Shown piece by piece: positions 8,160-17,903 of a stretch of DNA of 64,000 nucleotides. Each line of letters starts with the position of its first letter. The stretch's first letter is position 1. A program made the position numbers and the translations under genes. The stretch lies in NCBI GenBank assembly GCA_020722815.1, contig DYKB01000017.1:1-64000 (forward strand), in the 5' to 3' direction. The notes under the pieces are model-generated. The model made no database searches and was not told the DNA's origin. It was given only the letters and a program-made list of their open reading frames with translations. The stretch comes from Caldithrix sp. (GTDB lineage: Bacteria > Zhuqueibacterota > Zhuqueibacteria > Thermofontimicrobiales > Sulfurfontimicrobiaceae).

Positions 8160-9587
8160 TTATTTTTCTTCAACTTTGTCTTTATGAATATAACCCTGCT
8201 GTCCACCTAATAGTTCAATCAAATACCAATCTCCTTCTTTCTGAAGGACGGTAAATTGCAATTCACCGGGTACACGGGTAACGACATCACTGGTATTGGT
8301 TGGTTGAGAAAATACGTCAACGCGATCTTCGCGTTTTCCTCTAATTTTGACTTTTTTCGCCAGCGCTTTTGCCTGGGCGGTTTCACTCACTTCAAACGAA
8401 TGTTCTTTTATTTCAATACCGATTTTTGCTAACGCGGCAGCAAAGGCAACATTTTTCTCAACTCTTTCCAGCGCTTTTTTATATTTTCCTTCATCTTTTA
8501 ACTGCTGCGCCATTTTATAGAATTCATCAGCTTTGGAGAAATTTCCCACGACTTCATGCAGAATACCAAGGTTATATAAAACTTCGGGATTATAGGCATC
8601 CTTATCATAAATCGTCTTATAAATAACAAAAGCTTCATCAATTTTCAAATTTTCTGCCAATTCCGCCGCTTTTTCACCATGACTTTTAAATTGTTTTACT
8701 TCAATTTTATCAAGTTCGTAAGATTCTAATCGATAATGGGGCGTTAAATAATTCGCCACTTTAGTCACTATTTTTTTCAGGCATTCATCAATCATGTCAT
8801 CGAGATTGGACAGTCCACTCCCCCAATCACCTTCACATTTCGATTTTTTAAGTGTTTCTTCTTCGGTTTTGCTACCCCAAATCTGCCCGGTTTCAGAGCT
8901 AACAATTTGTGTTTTCACCCGTACCTTGACTTCGCGGCTCTCGCAATTTACCTTGTATTTAACATTTTTACCATCCTGCTTTTTAGTTCGTTCTTCCTGA
9001 TATTTTGAATCCTTGCTAAAATAGCTCACATCACCCATAATGAGCGCCTGTGCCCCCAACATATTCCCCAATTGCGTCGCAAAATTTTCATCAACCAATC
9101 CGGCCGCCGCCATTTCCTGTTCCTGGATAACTTTTTCCAGTTGATTTCGTTCCACTATTTCAAAAATATTGGTGAAAGTACCATCCTGAAAACTTTTTCC
9201 TTCCCGTCCACTCCCCATTCCTAAAAAACCAGTAGCCACCCGACCAATACCCCGCTTATCCTGAATCAACTCAGCAGTAAGATATGATGTTAAATTTTTT
9301 CCATGATCCATAACCTGTGGGTTTTTATCCTTGCTTCTCTCTTTGAGCACTTCGGAAAGAATTTGTAGCGCTATTTTTTTACCCGACGTTGGCAGATCCG
9401 CCTGTGCTTCTTCACTGGTACCCTGGGTGGTAAAATCAAGAATAGCAACTCGTTTAACACCTTCCAGTATCTGGCCGGGAGGTTCTAAAATAAAACATTT
9501 TATTTTTTTATAAGCATGGGCATTAGATGAAATTAATACGAGCAATAATAATGAAGTAATCAGAAGCTGAAATCGCGCCAATTTCAT
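8160..9587 (-). CDS. CsgG-like secreted protein with TPR and SH3 domains
   Basis: 475 residues. A signal peptide (1-25) is followed by a CsgG / curli-assembly-like domain (about 42-290) with the family features KRVAILDF, FEIVERNQLEKVIQEQE, LGNMLGAQALIMGDVSYF and VKVRVKTQIVSSETGQIWGS. A short tetratricopeptide region (about 305-365: AFVIYKTIYDKDAYNPEVLYNLGILHE) and a C-terminal bacterial SH3 domain (about 410-475: DVFSQPTNTSDVVTRVPGE...GDWYLIELLGGQQGYIHKDKV) complete it. CsgG proteins are outer-membrane or periplasmic; the SH3 domain suggests contact with peptidoglycan. AGGAGAGG precedes the ATG. A candidate promoter lies at 9639-9667. Confidence 0.85.
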   Translation of the reverse strand: MKLARFQLLITSLLLLVLISSNAHAYKKIKCFILEPPGQILEGVKRVAILDFTTQGTSEEAQADLPTSGKKIALQILSEVLKERSKDKNPQVMDHGKNLTSYLTAELIQDKRGIGRVATGFLGMGSGREGKSFQDGTFTNIFEIVERNQLEKVIQEQEMAAAGLVDENFATQLGNMLGAQALIMGDVSYFSKDSKYQEERTKKQDGKNVKYKVNCESREVKVRVKTQIVSSETGQIWGSKTEEETLKKSKCEGDWGSGLSNLDDMIDECLKKIVTKVANYLTPHYRLESYELDKIEVKQFKSHGEKAAELAENLKIDEAFVIYKTIYDKDAYNPEVLYNLGILHEVVGNFSKADEFYKMAQQLKDEGKYKKALERVEKNVAFAAALAKIGIEIKEHSFEVSETAQAKALAKKVKIRGKREDRVDVFSQPTNTSDVVTRVPGELQFTVLQKEGDWYLIELLGGQQGYIHKDKVEEK

Positions 9588-10147
9588 AAATCCTCTCCTT
9601 TAAATAGTTCCAGTGTATTCAGTAAAAGTACTTCTATAAAGATAACAAGTTCAGACAAAAAAGTCAATAATTTTTACTCAATATTCCAAATTTCTTTAAA
9701 GTTTATCCTCCCCGAAAACTCAATTTTGGTTCATATCACAATTTTTAACGCTTTACCCCGCATTAAACAACTTTTGCCTGATAGAATTAATCTGACATTT
9801 CAAATAAATTTTTATCAACAAAATTGAATTACAAATCAGGAATGAATATTCGGCTCATTCAATTCGATATATAACTATTTGAATTTTATATAATTATATG
9901 GAATTGAAACTTTTAAATATTATAATCATCAAAATCAGTTTAATTAAGCAAAATTTCACGATTGTTAGTGAATATCAGATGTATCAAAAATTTTAATTAA
10001 CTTAAGTTCTATATTATCAATTTGTTATATAATATGGTATAAATTTTGAATGTTATATTTGTAAATATTCTGATACACCGGGAAGCAGATTTGTCAGTGT
10101 TCAAGAACATCTGGACCTTAATGTTCCAGCGATGATGGAGGTGTTAA
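9588..10147. other. AT-rich divergent intergenic region
   Basis: A 560-bp gap between divergently transcribed genes. It holds the candidate promoter of the CsgG-like gene and, close to the plus-strand gene, a GGAGG ribosome-binding site at 10137-10141. The middle is very AT-rich with no coding signal or clear repeat. Confidence 0.5.
9639..9667 (-). promoter_or_regulatory. Candidate sigma70 promoter of the CsgG-like gene
   Basis: On the minus strand TTGACT (9667-9662) and TATCTT (9644-9639) are separated by 17 nt. The predicted start of transcription is about 45 nt before the ATG at 9587. Both hexamers deviate slightly from consensus. Confidence 0.45.
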
Positions 10148-11044
10148 ATGATGAGAATTGTTTTTCGAATTTTAATAGTGGCAATAGTTTATTTTAGTTC
10201 AGGTATTACGATTTCATTCGCACAACAAATAAAATTAGGCTGGAATCTCAGCGAAAATCCTGCCGTGAAATACTACGGAATATATCGGGCAACCCATAAA
10301 GATTCAGCATTAACATTACTAAGTCAGGTCACTCATCCCGAAAATCACTATATTGATACGGATGTCGTTACGGGAAATTATTACGCTTATGCAGCTACCG
10401 CGATTGATGAATCCGGAAATGAGAGTACTTTTTCAAACCGAATCGATACGACAATTGCAGCGACAACGCCGGTTGAACTCAGCCTGTTCACAGCTCATTT
10501 AAATATAAATCAGGTGAACCTGGTCTGGAGAACCGCATCCGAAAGTAATAATTTTGGATTTGAAATTGAACGACGAGTGAATTCAGAAACAAAATTTAAA
10601 AAAATTGGCTTCATCAACGGCAACGGAACGACCTCGGAACCACAGGAATATAAATTTGTTGATGAAAACGTTGAAAAAGGGACTTACTATTACCGTCTGA
10701 AACAGATCGATTACGATGCCAAATTTGAATATTCTTCCGAAATTAAAATAGTTGTAAATATTCCGGATGAATATCAATTATTCCAAAATTATCCCAATCC
10801 ATTTAATCCGAAAACCACGATTGCATACAATCTTGCAGAAGCAAGCCATGTAAAAATAACCATTTATGATATTACAGGTCGGGAAATTCAAAAAATAGTC
10901 GATAAAATGCAGGAAGCTGGCCACTATGAATTTGAATGGGATGCTAAAAACTATCAAAAGCAATCGATTGCCGGCGGCGTGTATTACTACAAATTGGAAA
11001 CCCCGAACTTTACTCAATTCCGCAAAATGCTCCTTTTAAAATAA
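10148..11044 (+). CDS. Secreted FN3-like protein with C-terminal sorting domain
   Basis: 298 residues with a signal peptide (1-26, ending SFAQ). A fibronectin-III-like domain (about 28-105) with YYGIYRATHKDS and YAYAATAIDESGNES follows. A second module (about 115-205) carries TASESNNFGFEIERR and GTYYYRLKQIDYD. The C-terminal FlgD-like / type 9 sorting-type domain (about 212-298) carries YPNPFNPKTTI, ITIYDITGREI and AGGVYYYKLET. A surface or secreted protein is expected. GGAGG at 10137-10141 fits the ATG at 10148. The next gene, 11283-11894, has the same first and last domains. No enzyme motif is seen. Confidence 0.8.
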   Translation: MMRIVFRILIVAIVYFSSGITISFAQQIKLGWNLSENPAVKYYGIYRATHKDSALTLLSQVTHPENHYIDTDVVTGNYYAYAATAIDESGNESTFSNRIDTTIAATTPVELSLFTAHLNINQVNLVWRTASESNNFGFEIERRVNSETKFKKIGFINGNGTTSEPQEYKFVDENVEKGTYYYRLKQIDYDAKFEYSSEIKIVVNIPDEYQLFQNYPNPFNPKTTIAYNLAEASHVKITIYDITGREIQKIVDKMQEAGHYEFEWDAKNYQKQSIAGGVYYYKLETPNFTQFRKMLLLK

Positions 11045-11065
11045 AAAGATACCCCCTCAAAAAAC

Positions 11066-11084
11066 AAAACCTTCGAGGTTTTTC
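11066..11084 (+). terminator. Possible intrinsic terminator
   Basis: AAAACCT and AGGTTTT flank a three-base loop and run into a T-rich stretch about 20 nt after the stop codon at 11044. The stem has only two G:C pairs in each arm, so strength is doubtful. Confidence 0.4.
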
Positions 11085-11282
11085 TCGCGAGATTTCAGAA
11101 ATTCAGTTTTCACATTGAATTTCAATCAGAAAACCTTGGAGGTCTGGATTTCGCCCACAATTTATGAGTGGATACATAAAAAATTATCCATTGATAAAAC
11201 AATTAACTCGATTTTCCAGGATTGGGAACCTTAAGCGCGTTAAGAGGTAAAATGAGAAAAATGAAAATCTGGCAATTATTTC

Positions 11283-11894
11283 ATGAGTAAAATGAACGCA
11301 TGTAATATTAAAAAATCAATTACATTGCTACTTTTCGCTCTTTTCTTCTCCTTCGAATTTTCTGCACTCCTGGCACAAGCTGTCAAGCTGGCAGGGTCTC
11401 TCCCCCGGAATCCATATATATCCTATATGCAGCTTTATCGAAAAAGTCATTTAGATCGAAGATACGAATTATTGGCAAAGATAAACTATCCGGATAGCAC
11501 TTTTTTTGACAGGGGTATCAAATTTGATAAGCAGTATTACTACTATGCAACCGCGGTTGATAAATATGGAAATGAAAGTAACAAATCCAACCAGGTCGAT
11601 ACCTTAATTATCTCTGTAGCCCGGCCTCATTTTTTCATCTATCCCAATCCATTCAATGATATTATCACAATTTATTTTTCTCTCCAGCAACCAGAGGACG
11701 TTGAAATAAATGTCTATAACGTTCTGGGACAAAAAGTGCGCCAACTATTCAAAAAATACATTGCTGACGGGATTTATGAGATTCAATGGGATGGGATGGA
11801 TGATAATAATTTGCCGTTAGCGACCGGCCTTTATTGCTGTCAACTCCAGCTTTCCAATCTGATCTACACTAAAAAAATGGTACTCATCAGATAA
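11283..11894 (+). CDS. Secreted FN3-like protein with sorting domain (short paralogue)
   Basis: 203 residues: signal peptide (about 1-32, ending LLAQ), one fibronectin-III-like domain (about 33-110: YMQLYRKSHLD, YYYYATAVDKYGNESN) and a sorting-type C-terminal domain (about 117-203: YPNPFNDIITI, INVYNVLGQKV, ATGLYCCQL, KKMVLIR). It matches the first and last domains of the gene 239 bp upstream but lacks the middle module, so the two are probably a duplicated pair. The start has no strong Shine-Dalgarno sequence; ATG at 11292 is an alternative. Function unknown, probably surface-exposed. Confidence 0.75.
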   Translation: MSKMNACNIKKSITLLLFALFFSFEFSALLAQAVKLAGSLPRNPYISYMQLYRKSHLDRRYELLAKINYPDSTFFDRGIKFDKQYYYYATAVDKYGNESNKSNQVDTLIISVARPHFFIYPNPFNDIITIYFSLQQPEDVEINVYNVLGQKVRQLFKKYIADGIYEIQWDGMDDNNLPLATGLYCCQLQLSNLIYTKKMVLIR

Positions 11895-11925
11895 AGAAAT
11901 GAATGGTTAATGAAAAGAAGATTAA

Positions 11926-14193
11926 CTAAAATGCTAATTTAAACTCGATGGTAGGCAGAAAAGGCAGCGTATGGAAGGCTTTTTTGATGTGAATATTATT
12001 AACGATTTTATAATCGTATAAGAGGACATTGTGACGATTATAGAGATTTTTAATCTCAAGAAATGATGTCAATTGAAATCTTGAAATAATAAATTTTTTG
12101 CCAACCCGAAAATCCAGACGATGGTAAGCCGGGTACCGGTCAGAATAAATCTCACCCGTTCTCCAAACCGCTGTCTCTTCCCTCCAGTCAGGATAGGCGG
12201 GTGTATAAGGAATCCCACTGAGATAGCGCCATTTTAAATTTGCTTCCCATCTTTTCGGTAATTGCAAATTCAGAAATATTGAAAAATTGTGTGGCTGATC
12301 AGTAAATCGGGGGATTAATTTCTGTTCGACTGCATAATTATTCCAGTCAAATAAAAAGGCCTCAAGTCGCGCTTGCGAATACGAATATGCCAGCCACATC
12401 GTAAGCGGCGGTAAAATTTTGCCATTGAGAAAAACTTCGATTCCCCGGCAATTCCCGCTATTCGGATTCCCATAACGCAGTACCGGTTTATCTGTCGCCT
12501 CATCCATTTCAATGTAATGTCCCGGCATTTGCGACATGGGTTTCAGATAGGCTTCGATTCGAATATTAAAATTATTGGTCACAAAATGTTCTATACCGGC
12601 AACATAATGGACGGCTTTGGCGAAAGCCGGATTTTCCACGGCCCCTTTATCACGTGTCAATTCAACATAATCTGGCGCCTGATAAAAATGTCCCCAGGCA
12701 AATCGCAGGACCGTTTTCGAACCCGGATTCCACGCCAATCCCAAACGGGGGCTCCATTTTTCACTTTGAATGTAATCAAAATAGTCGTAACGCACACCCC
12801 AACTGGCATAGAAGCGCCGGAAAAGTCGGAATTTATTCTGAAGATAATAAGCAATTTTGAATGTTTTTGGGTGAATGTTCTGATCGCCATAATAGGATTC
12901 AATCAATTCTTCCAATTGCTGCTGGTCAGTGGATAGTTTTGCGGCTTCCAGTTCGTAGCGATAATCTATCCATTTATAGGTCAGACCAGTTTCAAATTCT
13001 ATCGTTTCCCCGGGCTGAAAGTTCAAATTCCAATTGGCAACATGCTCCTGTAAATTCAACTCCTCTTTTTTGTTTTCCCCCATGGTATTATCCCAGAAAT
13101 TTTGTCCCCCGGAAAGAATCATTTCCGACATCAATTTGGGATGAAGAAAGCTGCGCCACACCAGACCATAATATCGATTCCCATAATTTGAATTGAGATC
13201 ATACGTATTACGCCATTTTTCCAGATAGGTATCATCCTTCGAAAATAAAAAATTAAGGATTAGATGGTTGTTCTGGTTAATATCAAAATTAATCTTGGCC
13301 TGGGCATCATAAAACGACGGTGAATAGGTATAATCAGTCGGATTCAGGATTTCGGCCGCTTCTTTAAGAAAACTTTTTCGATAGGAAAGAATCCAATTCC
13401 CACGCGGCATCGGACCTTCCATAACCATCGAAATCCCGGTTCCACCAGCTTCGATCTGCCCGCCAACGCGTTTTTGATTTCCCGTCCGATTTTGAATCGC
13501 GACGACGGAAGATAATTTATCACCATATTTTGCTGAAAAACCGCCGGTTAAAATCGACACATCATCGATCAATTCCATATTCATGACGCCAATGGCGCCA
13601 CCGATATGTTTTAAATGATAGGGATCATAAATTTCCATCCCATCCAGCAGAATCAAATTTTCGCTCTGTTTCCCCCCGCGAACATGGAAATGCGCGCTAT
13701 AATCATCGGAAAAGGCTACCCCCGGCATGATTTGAAGAACCCGGTAAATATCATCCAACGTTGCCGGAATTGCCTCGATTTTTTCTTTCCGAATTTCCTG
13801 CAATCGCGTGGTTTGATTCTGTGAAATCGTAAAATTTCCGGGCATGACCACAATTTCCTGCATTCGCAGCGCTTCTTCGACGAGGTGAATATTGATTATA
13901 AGCTTTTCAGTCGCTTTGAACTGTATATTTTCTTTAATTTCAGTTCGATATCCAATACATTTAAAAATTAATGAATAAGTTCCAAATGGGATTTTTTCCA
14001 GACGATAAACACCATCGGGTCCCGAAGCTGTTCCCCATAGTGTCCCGGCCACAATAATATTGACGCCGGGGATCGGTTGACCAGCGACATCGGTTATTTT
14101 TCCCTGTATCCCCGCTGTTTGAGAAAAAAGTTCAGAAATTAATATAAAAATGAGTAAAAAGAATAGATTTTGAATCCTATAGCGATTTGTCAT
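11926..14193 (-). CDS. TonB-dependent outer-membrane receptor
   Basis: 755 residues. A signal peptide (about 1-25) precedes a carboxypeptidase-regulatory-like beta domain (about 28-108: GIQGKITDVAGQPIPGVNIIV, with GPDGVYRLEKIPFGTYSL). The plug domain (about 125-235) contains VLQIMPGVAFSDDYSAHFHVRGG and ILLDGMEIYDPYHL. A beta-barrel fills the rest and ends in an aromatic residue (KLAF), as outer-membrane proteins do. Such receptors import large substrates using TonB energy. No SusD partner is adjacent, so the substrate is unknown. It converges on the short sorting-domain gene with 31 bp between. Confidence 0.92.
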   Translation of the reverse strand: MTNRYRIQNLFFLLIFILISELFSQTAGIQGKITDVAGQPIPGVNIIVAGTLWGTASGPDGVYRLEKIPFGTYSLIFKCIGYRTEIKENIQFKATEKLIINIHLVEEALRMQEIVVMPGNFTISQNQTTRLQEIRKEKIEAIPATLDDIYRVLQIMPGVAFSDDYSAHFHVRGGKQSENLILLDGMEIYDPYHLKHIGGAIGVMNMELIDDVSILTGGFSAKYGDKLSSVVAIQNRTGNQKRVGGQIEAGGTGISMVMEGPMPRGNWILSYRKSFLKEAAEILNPTDYTYSPSFYDAQAKINFDINQNNHLILNFLFSKDDTYLEKWRNTYDLNSNYGNRYYGLVWRSFLHPKLMSEMILSGGQNFWDNTMGENKKEELNLQEHVANWNLNFQPGETIEFETGLTYKWIDYRYELEAAKLSTDQQQLEELIESYYGDQNIHPKTFKIAYYLQNKFRLFRRFYASWGVRYDYFDYIQSEKWSPRLGLAWNPGSKTVLRFAWGHFYQAPDYVELTRDKGAVENPAFAKAVHYVAGIEHFVTNNFNIRIEAYLKPMSQMPGHYIEMDEATDKPVLRYGNPNSGNCRGIEVFLNGKILPPLTMWLAYSYSQARLEAFLFDWNNYAVEQKLIPRFTDQPHNFSIFLNLQLPKRWEANLKWRYLSGIPYTPAYPDWREETAVWRTGEIYSDRYPAYHRLDFRVGKKFIISRFQLTSFLEIKNLYNRHNVLLYDYKIVNNIHIKKAFHTLPFLPTIEFKLAF

Positions 14194-14277
14194 AGAATTT
14201 TAGCATTCTTAGAGAAAGAAAAATAAAAGTAATTTTAAGGATGATCGAGGAAAAAAGAGGGGATTGTATTTGAACAA

Positions 14278-15864
14278 TTATGCAAAAGTACTGAGTAATT
14301 TTTTATCAATCTTGCCATTTGCAGTTTTCGGCAGGGTTGCTAAAAAATGTACATATTTTGGCACCATAAATGGTTCCATATTCGCTGAGGAAAATTTCAA
14401 CACCTCTTTTTCAGTCAGATGATTTCGATTATCCGTCACAATAAAGGCTTTGATCGCCTGACCGAAAATTTCATCAGGGACACCAATAACCGCCACTTCC
14501 ACCACCCCATCCATTTCGCATAACACATTTTCGACTTCTTTGGCACTGACCCGTTCGCCACGGGTTTTAATCATATCATCCTTGCGACCCAGGAAGTAAA
14601 GGAAGCCATCCGCATCACGCTTGAAATAGTCACCTGAGTAGAGTAATCGATCAGTAGGATAACGCCCCGCCCGATAATATTTGGCCGTTAACTCCGGCGC
14701 ATTCCAGTAACCCTGCATGACATTGGAACCACGTATTACCAATTCACCCACTTCGCCAGGTGCCACTTCTTCCCCCTTTTCATTTAAAATATACACTTCA
14801 CAATTGGGCATGGGAATTCCCACCGAATCAGGTCGTCGATCCAGTTCAGCCGGGGGCAGATAACAAACGCGTTTGCATTCAGTTAGTCCGAACATGGAAT
14901 ATAATGTGACATTCGGAAACAGTTTGCGAAGCTTACGAATATGTTCAACCGGCAAGGCTGCACCCGTATTACTCATATAGCGCAACGTGCTAAAATCGTA
15001 ATTCGTTAAATTTTCTAAAGTTAATAACATGGCCAGAACGGTGGGAACAATTGGAAAACCTGTCACCTTTTCTTCTTCAATCCGCTTCAGTACCTGATGA
15101 ATATATAAAAAGGAGCGTTCCAGCACGATCGTTCCCCCAAACATAAAAGCCATGAGTACCTGATAAAGCCCATAATCGAAGGAAAGCGGCAAAACAACCA
15201 GAATGATATCATTTTCATCATTTTCCAGATATTGAACAATACTTTTGGTAGCCGAAACCATATTATGATGCGTTGACATCACGCCCTTTGGATCACCGGT
15301 AGAGCCGGACGTATAAATTAACGCGGCTAAATCAACATCGATACAATGCAGCCGGTGGATGCGCTTCAATGCTTCCAATTGCTTCGCCGCCGCTGGATTC
15401 TCGCTAAAAACGGATTCGAGAGTTATTGAATGCGATTTTAATTCCACCGGTATCCCCGCGGCTGAACCATCCCACACGAAATGGGTTTCTGATTGAATTT
15501 CCACGACTGCTTCGGTAACCACTTTCGCTTTGGAAGTATGGGAGATTAAAATTTTAGCGCCGGAGTCTTTTATTACATAAGCGAGCTTTCGCGATTTTAG
15601 CGTGCCATTCAAGAGAACAAAAATTCCGCCGGCTTTCAAAATCGCATAAATTGAAATTACCGCTGCCTCCGTATTCTCCAAAAAAACAATCACCCGATCC
15701 TGACGCCGAAGTCCTTGCTGAATCAAAGAAATGGCGAATTGGGTACTCAAATCATCAATTTTTTTGTAAGTGAATTTCTTTTCACCACAGATCAAGGCTA
15801 CTTTTTGAGGAAATTTTTCAACGCTTTGTGCAAAATAATCCTGCAAAAGGATTGGAAAAAACAT
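14278..15864 (-). CDS. AMP-dependent acyl ligase (acyl-CoA/ACP synthetase)
   Basis: 528 residues of the ANL adenylating superfamily. Motifs are complete: the phosphate-binding YTSGSTGDPKG (about 184-194), SMFGLTE, SGDYF, GRKDDMIKTRGERVSAKEVE and the C-terminal catalytic lysine in TANGKIDKK. It activates a carboxylic acid as acyl-AMP and passes it to CoA or to a carrier protein. ATG 15864 is preferred over GTG 15873 because AGAGGTGAG precedes it at proper spacing. Its start lies 12 nt after the stop of the asparagine-synthase-like gene, and an acyl carrier protein gene opens the operon. The nearby ACP makes loading onto ACP likely. Similar ligases occur in exosortase-associated loci, but no exosortase is seen here. 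Confidence 0.9.
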   Translation of the reverse strand: MFFPILLQDYFAQSVEKFPQKVALICGEKKFTYKKIDDLSTQFAISLIQQGLRRQDRVIVFLENTEAAVISIYAILKAGGIFVLLNGTLKSRKLAYVIKDSGAKILISHTSKAKVVTEAVVEIQSETHFVWDGSAAGIPVELKSHSITLESVFSENPAAAKQLEALKRIHRLHCIDVDLAALIYTSGSTGDPKGVMSTHHNMVSATKSIVQYLENDENDIILVVLPLSFDYGLYQVLMAFMFGGTIVLERSFLYIHQVLKRIEEEKVTGFPIVPTVLAMLLTLENLTNYDFSTLRYMSNTGAALPVEHIRKLRKLFPNVTLYSMFGLTECKRVCYLPPAELDRRPDSVGIPMPNCEVYILNEKGEEVAPGEVGELVIRGSNVMQGYWNAPELTAKYYRAGRYPTDRLLYSGDYFKRDADGFLYFLGRKDDMIKTRGERVSAKEVENVLCEMDGVVEVAVIGVPDEIFGQAIKAFIVTDNRNHLTEKEVLKFSSANMEPFMVPKYVHFLATLPKTANGKIDKKLLSTFA

Positions 15865-15876
15865 TCGCCTCACCTC

Positions 15877-17862
15877 TTAATCATTTTTATTGGTCCGATG
15901 GTCAACAAAAATTTCTGGCGAAACCGATGGAATTTCCCGATCTGGAAAATTTTTAATAAATTGGTCGTGTATGATTTGGGTTGAAAGCAAACCGATTAAC
16001 ACCATGTTGTCAATTTCACCCGGATTTTTTGAAATTTGGATTTTCCTCAGCAGCAGTTCAACTTTCCCGGGATTAAAAAATCCATTTTCTTTCACCAGCG
16101 CTGGATTGAGCCATCTCTCAACCAGCGAGTGATTACTTGCACTAAAAAGACTCTGGATAATCGGTGCCCGATAGGGATGTTTATCACGTTTCCAGATTTT
16201 TTCCGGGACAATATTCTCAAAAGTCTTCTTTAAAATATATTTTTCGGTTAATCCATTAATTTTAAGCCGCGCCGGTACTCGACCCATAAAATCAATCAGA
16301 CGATAATCCAGATAAGGAACCCGAATTTCAATGGAATGCGCCATGGCTACCCGATCCCCCTGCGATGAAAGGAGATAATTGCTCAGAAAGATTTGCATTT
16401 CCAGGTACTGTGCTTTCGCCAGATAATCCCATTTTTCAAACGCTGGCGGTAACCACTGACGCAATTTTTCAATTTCATCATTATAAGAATAGTGCGTTGG
16501 CAGACCATCCACAAAATAGCCATTCACTTTGTTGGTATTTTGCCAGCGAATTTGATGGGAAAAGAAAGGAGAGCCAGCCACCTTCAACCCCTGGGCAAAA
16601 AATAACTGTTGCATGGCTGCCAGACGTGGATCAGAAAAGATATATGGATATAACTTTCGTAAAAGTAATCCCCGAAATTTGGAATTGGGCTGTTTTGCCC
16701 AGAATTGACGAACTTTTGCTTCGCGGAAAATATTATAGCCCCCAAAAACCTCATCGGCTCCTTCACCTGTCAGAACGACTTTAAATCCATTGTCGCGCAC
16801 CACTTTGGATAACAAATAAAGCGGAACGGGTGCTGTTCGTAATAACGGCTTTTCACAATGCCAGAGAACATCAATTAAAGATTGTCCAATCAAATCATTT
16901 GTCGCCAGCATTTCGGTATGCGCGGTACCGAGGAAAGACACCATCGCCTGCTGATGGGCTCGTTCATCAAACGCTTTCTCTTCAAATTGAATCCCAAAAG
17001 TACGAACATGGCTATTGAAATTTTTAACCACCAACGTCGTAATTCCGGAAGAATCCAATCCACCACTTAAATAGCAGCCGACAGGCACATCCGCCCGGAG
17101 CCGAAGCCGAATGGCATCGACCAATAATTCCAGAATGCTTTCCCGAATTCGTTCAACTGGCCAATCGAGCTGTTCCGCCGGTGGAAAAAACGGTATTTCC
17201 CAGAAACGCTGCCGACGGATGCCCTTTTCTGATACGAACATGTAATGACCCGGTGGTAATTCCGAAATTCCCTGAAAAACTGTTTCTCCCGGCAGCGTCG
17301 TCCAGAAATTACAAACTTGTTGAACCGAATGCAGATCAAGGCTTCGTGAGACGGCTGGATCAATAAAAATTGATTTGATTTCTGACGCAAAAAGAAACGA
17401 CTTGTTTTGTTGTGTATAATAAAGCGGCCGAATTCCCACCCGATCCCGCGCCAGAAACAACTCTTTTTTAACAGAATTCCAGATGGCAAAAGCAAATTGG
17501 CCATTTAGTTCCTGCAAACAATCCGCGCCCTTTTCTTCAAAGAGATGCAGAATGACTTCTGTATCGGTAGTCGTATAAAAATGATGTCCTCTTCTTTCCA
17601 AATCCTTTTTTAATTCGACATAATTGAAGACTTCGCCATTATAAACAATCCAGAGCGTTCGATCCTCATTATGAATGGGCTGCGCCCCACCCGCCAGATC
17701 GATGATGCTCAACCGGGCATGTCCCATCCCAATAAAATCATCCAGATAAATTCCACACTCATCCGGCCCCCGGTAACGCATAATCCCGATCATTTTTTCA
17801 ATCAGACGACGCGAAATCGGTTCAGCAGCAACAAAATTAAACTTTCCGGTAATTCCACACAT
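15877..17862 (-). CDS. Asparagine synthase-like glutamine amidotransferase
   Basis: 661 residues. The class II glutamine amidotransferase domain (1 to about 205) starts with the nucleophile Cys2 (MCGITGKF) and contains RGPDECG and YNGEVFN. The synthetase domain carries the ATP-binding PP-loop SGGLDSSG (266-273), LTGEGADEVFGGY and VPYLDYRL. Glutamine ammonia would be transferred to an adenylated carboxylate. Typical AsnB is about 550 residues; extra length is usual in the amidotransferases of surface-polysaccharide and exosortase-type loci. It sits between ACP (41 bp upstream) and an AMP-ligase (12 bp downstream), so its true acceptor may be an ACP-bound or ligase-made acid rather than aspartate. 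The symbol asnB is withheld. Confidence 0.9.
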   Translation of the reverse strand: MCGITGKFNFVAAEPISRRLIEKMIGIMRYRGPDECGIYLDDFIGMGHARLSIIDLAGGAQPIHNEDRTLWIVYNGEVFNYVELKKDLERRGHHFYTTTDTEVILHLFEEKGADCLQELNGQFAFAIWNSVKKELFLARDRVGIRPLYYTQQNKSFLFASEIKSIFIDPAVSRSLDLHSVQQVCNFWTTLPGETVFQGISELPPGHYMFVSEKGIRRQRFWEIPFFPPAEQLDWPVERIRESILELLVDAIRLRLRADVPVGCYLSGGLDSSGITTLVVKNFNSHVRTFGIQFEEKAFDERAHQQAMVSFLGTAHTEMLATNDLIGQSLIDVLWHCEKPLLRTAPVPLYLLSKVVRDNGFKVVLTGEGADEVFGGYNIFREAKVRQFWAKQPNSKFRGLLLRKLYPYIFSDPRLAAMQQLFFAQGLKVAGSPFFSHQIRWQNTNKVNGYFVDGLPTHYSYNDEIEKLRQWLPPAFEKWDYLAKAQYLEMQIFLSNYLLSSQGDRVAMAHSIEIRVPYLDYRLIDFMGRVPARLKINGLTEKYILKKTFENIVPEKIWKRDKHPYRAPIIQSLFSASNHSLVERWLNPALVKENGFFNPGKVELLLRKIQISKNPGEIDNMVLIGLLSTQIIHDQFIKNFPDREIPSVSPEIFVDHRTNKND

Positions 17863-17903
17863 AGCTTACTCGCACATCCTGTTCAGTACTGGTTCATCAT
17901 CCA

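Noticed and set aside
8117-8160. Terminator of the CsgG-like gene (ATCATCACTT / AAGTGATGAT)
   Set aside because: The 10-bp arms are perfect, but the loop is 24 nt and no T-run follows; it overlaps the edge of a repeat element.
15877-17862. Plain asparagine synthetase asnB
   Set aside because: The domains fit, but the longer length and the operon with ACP and an AMP-ligase argue for a special acceptor, so the gene symbol was withheld.
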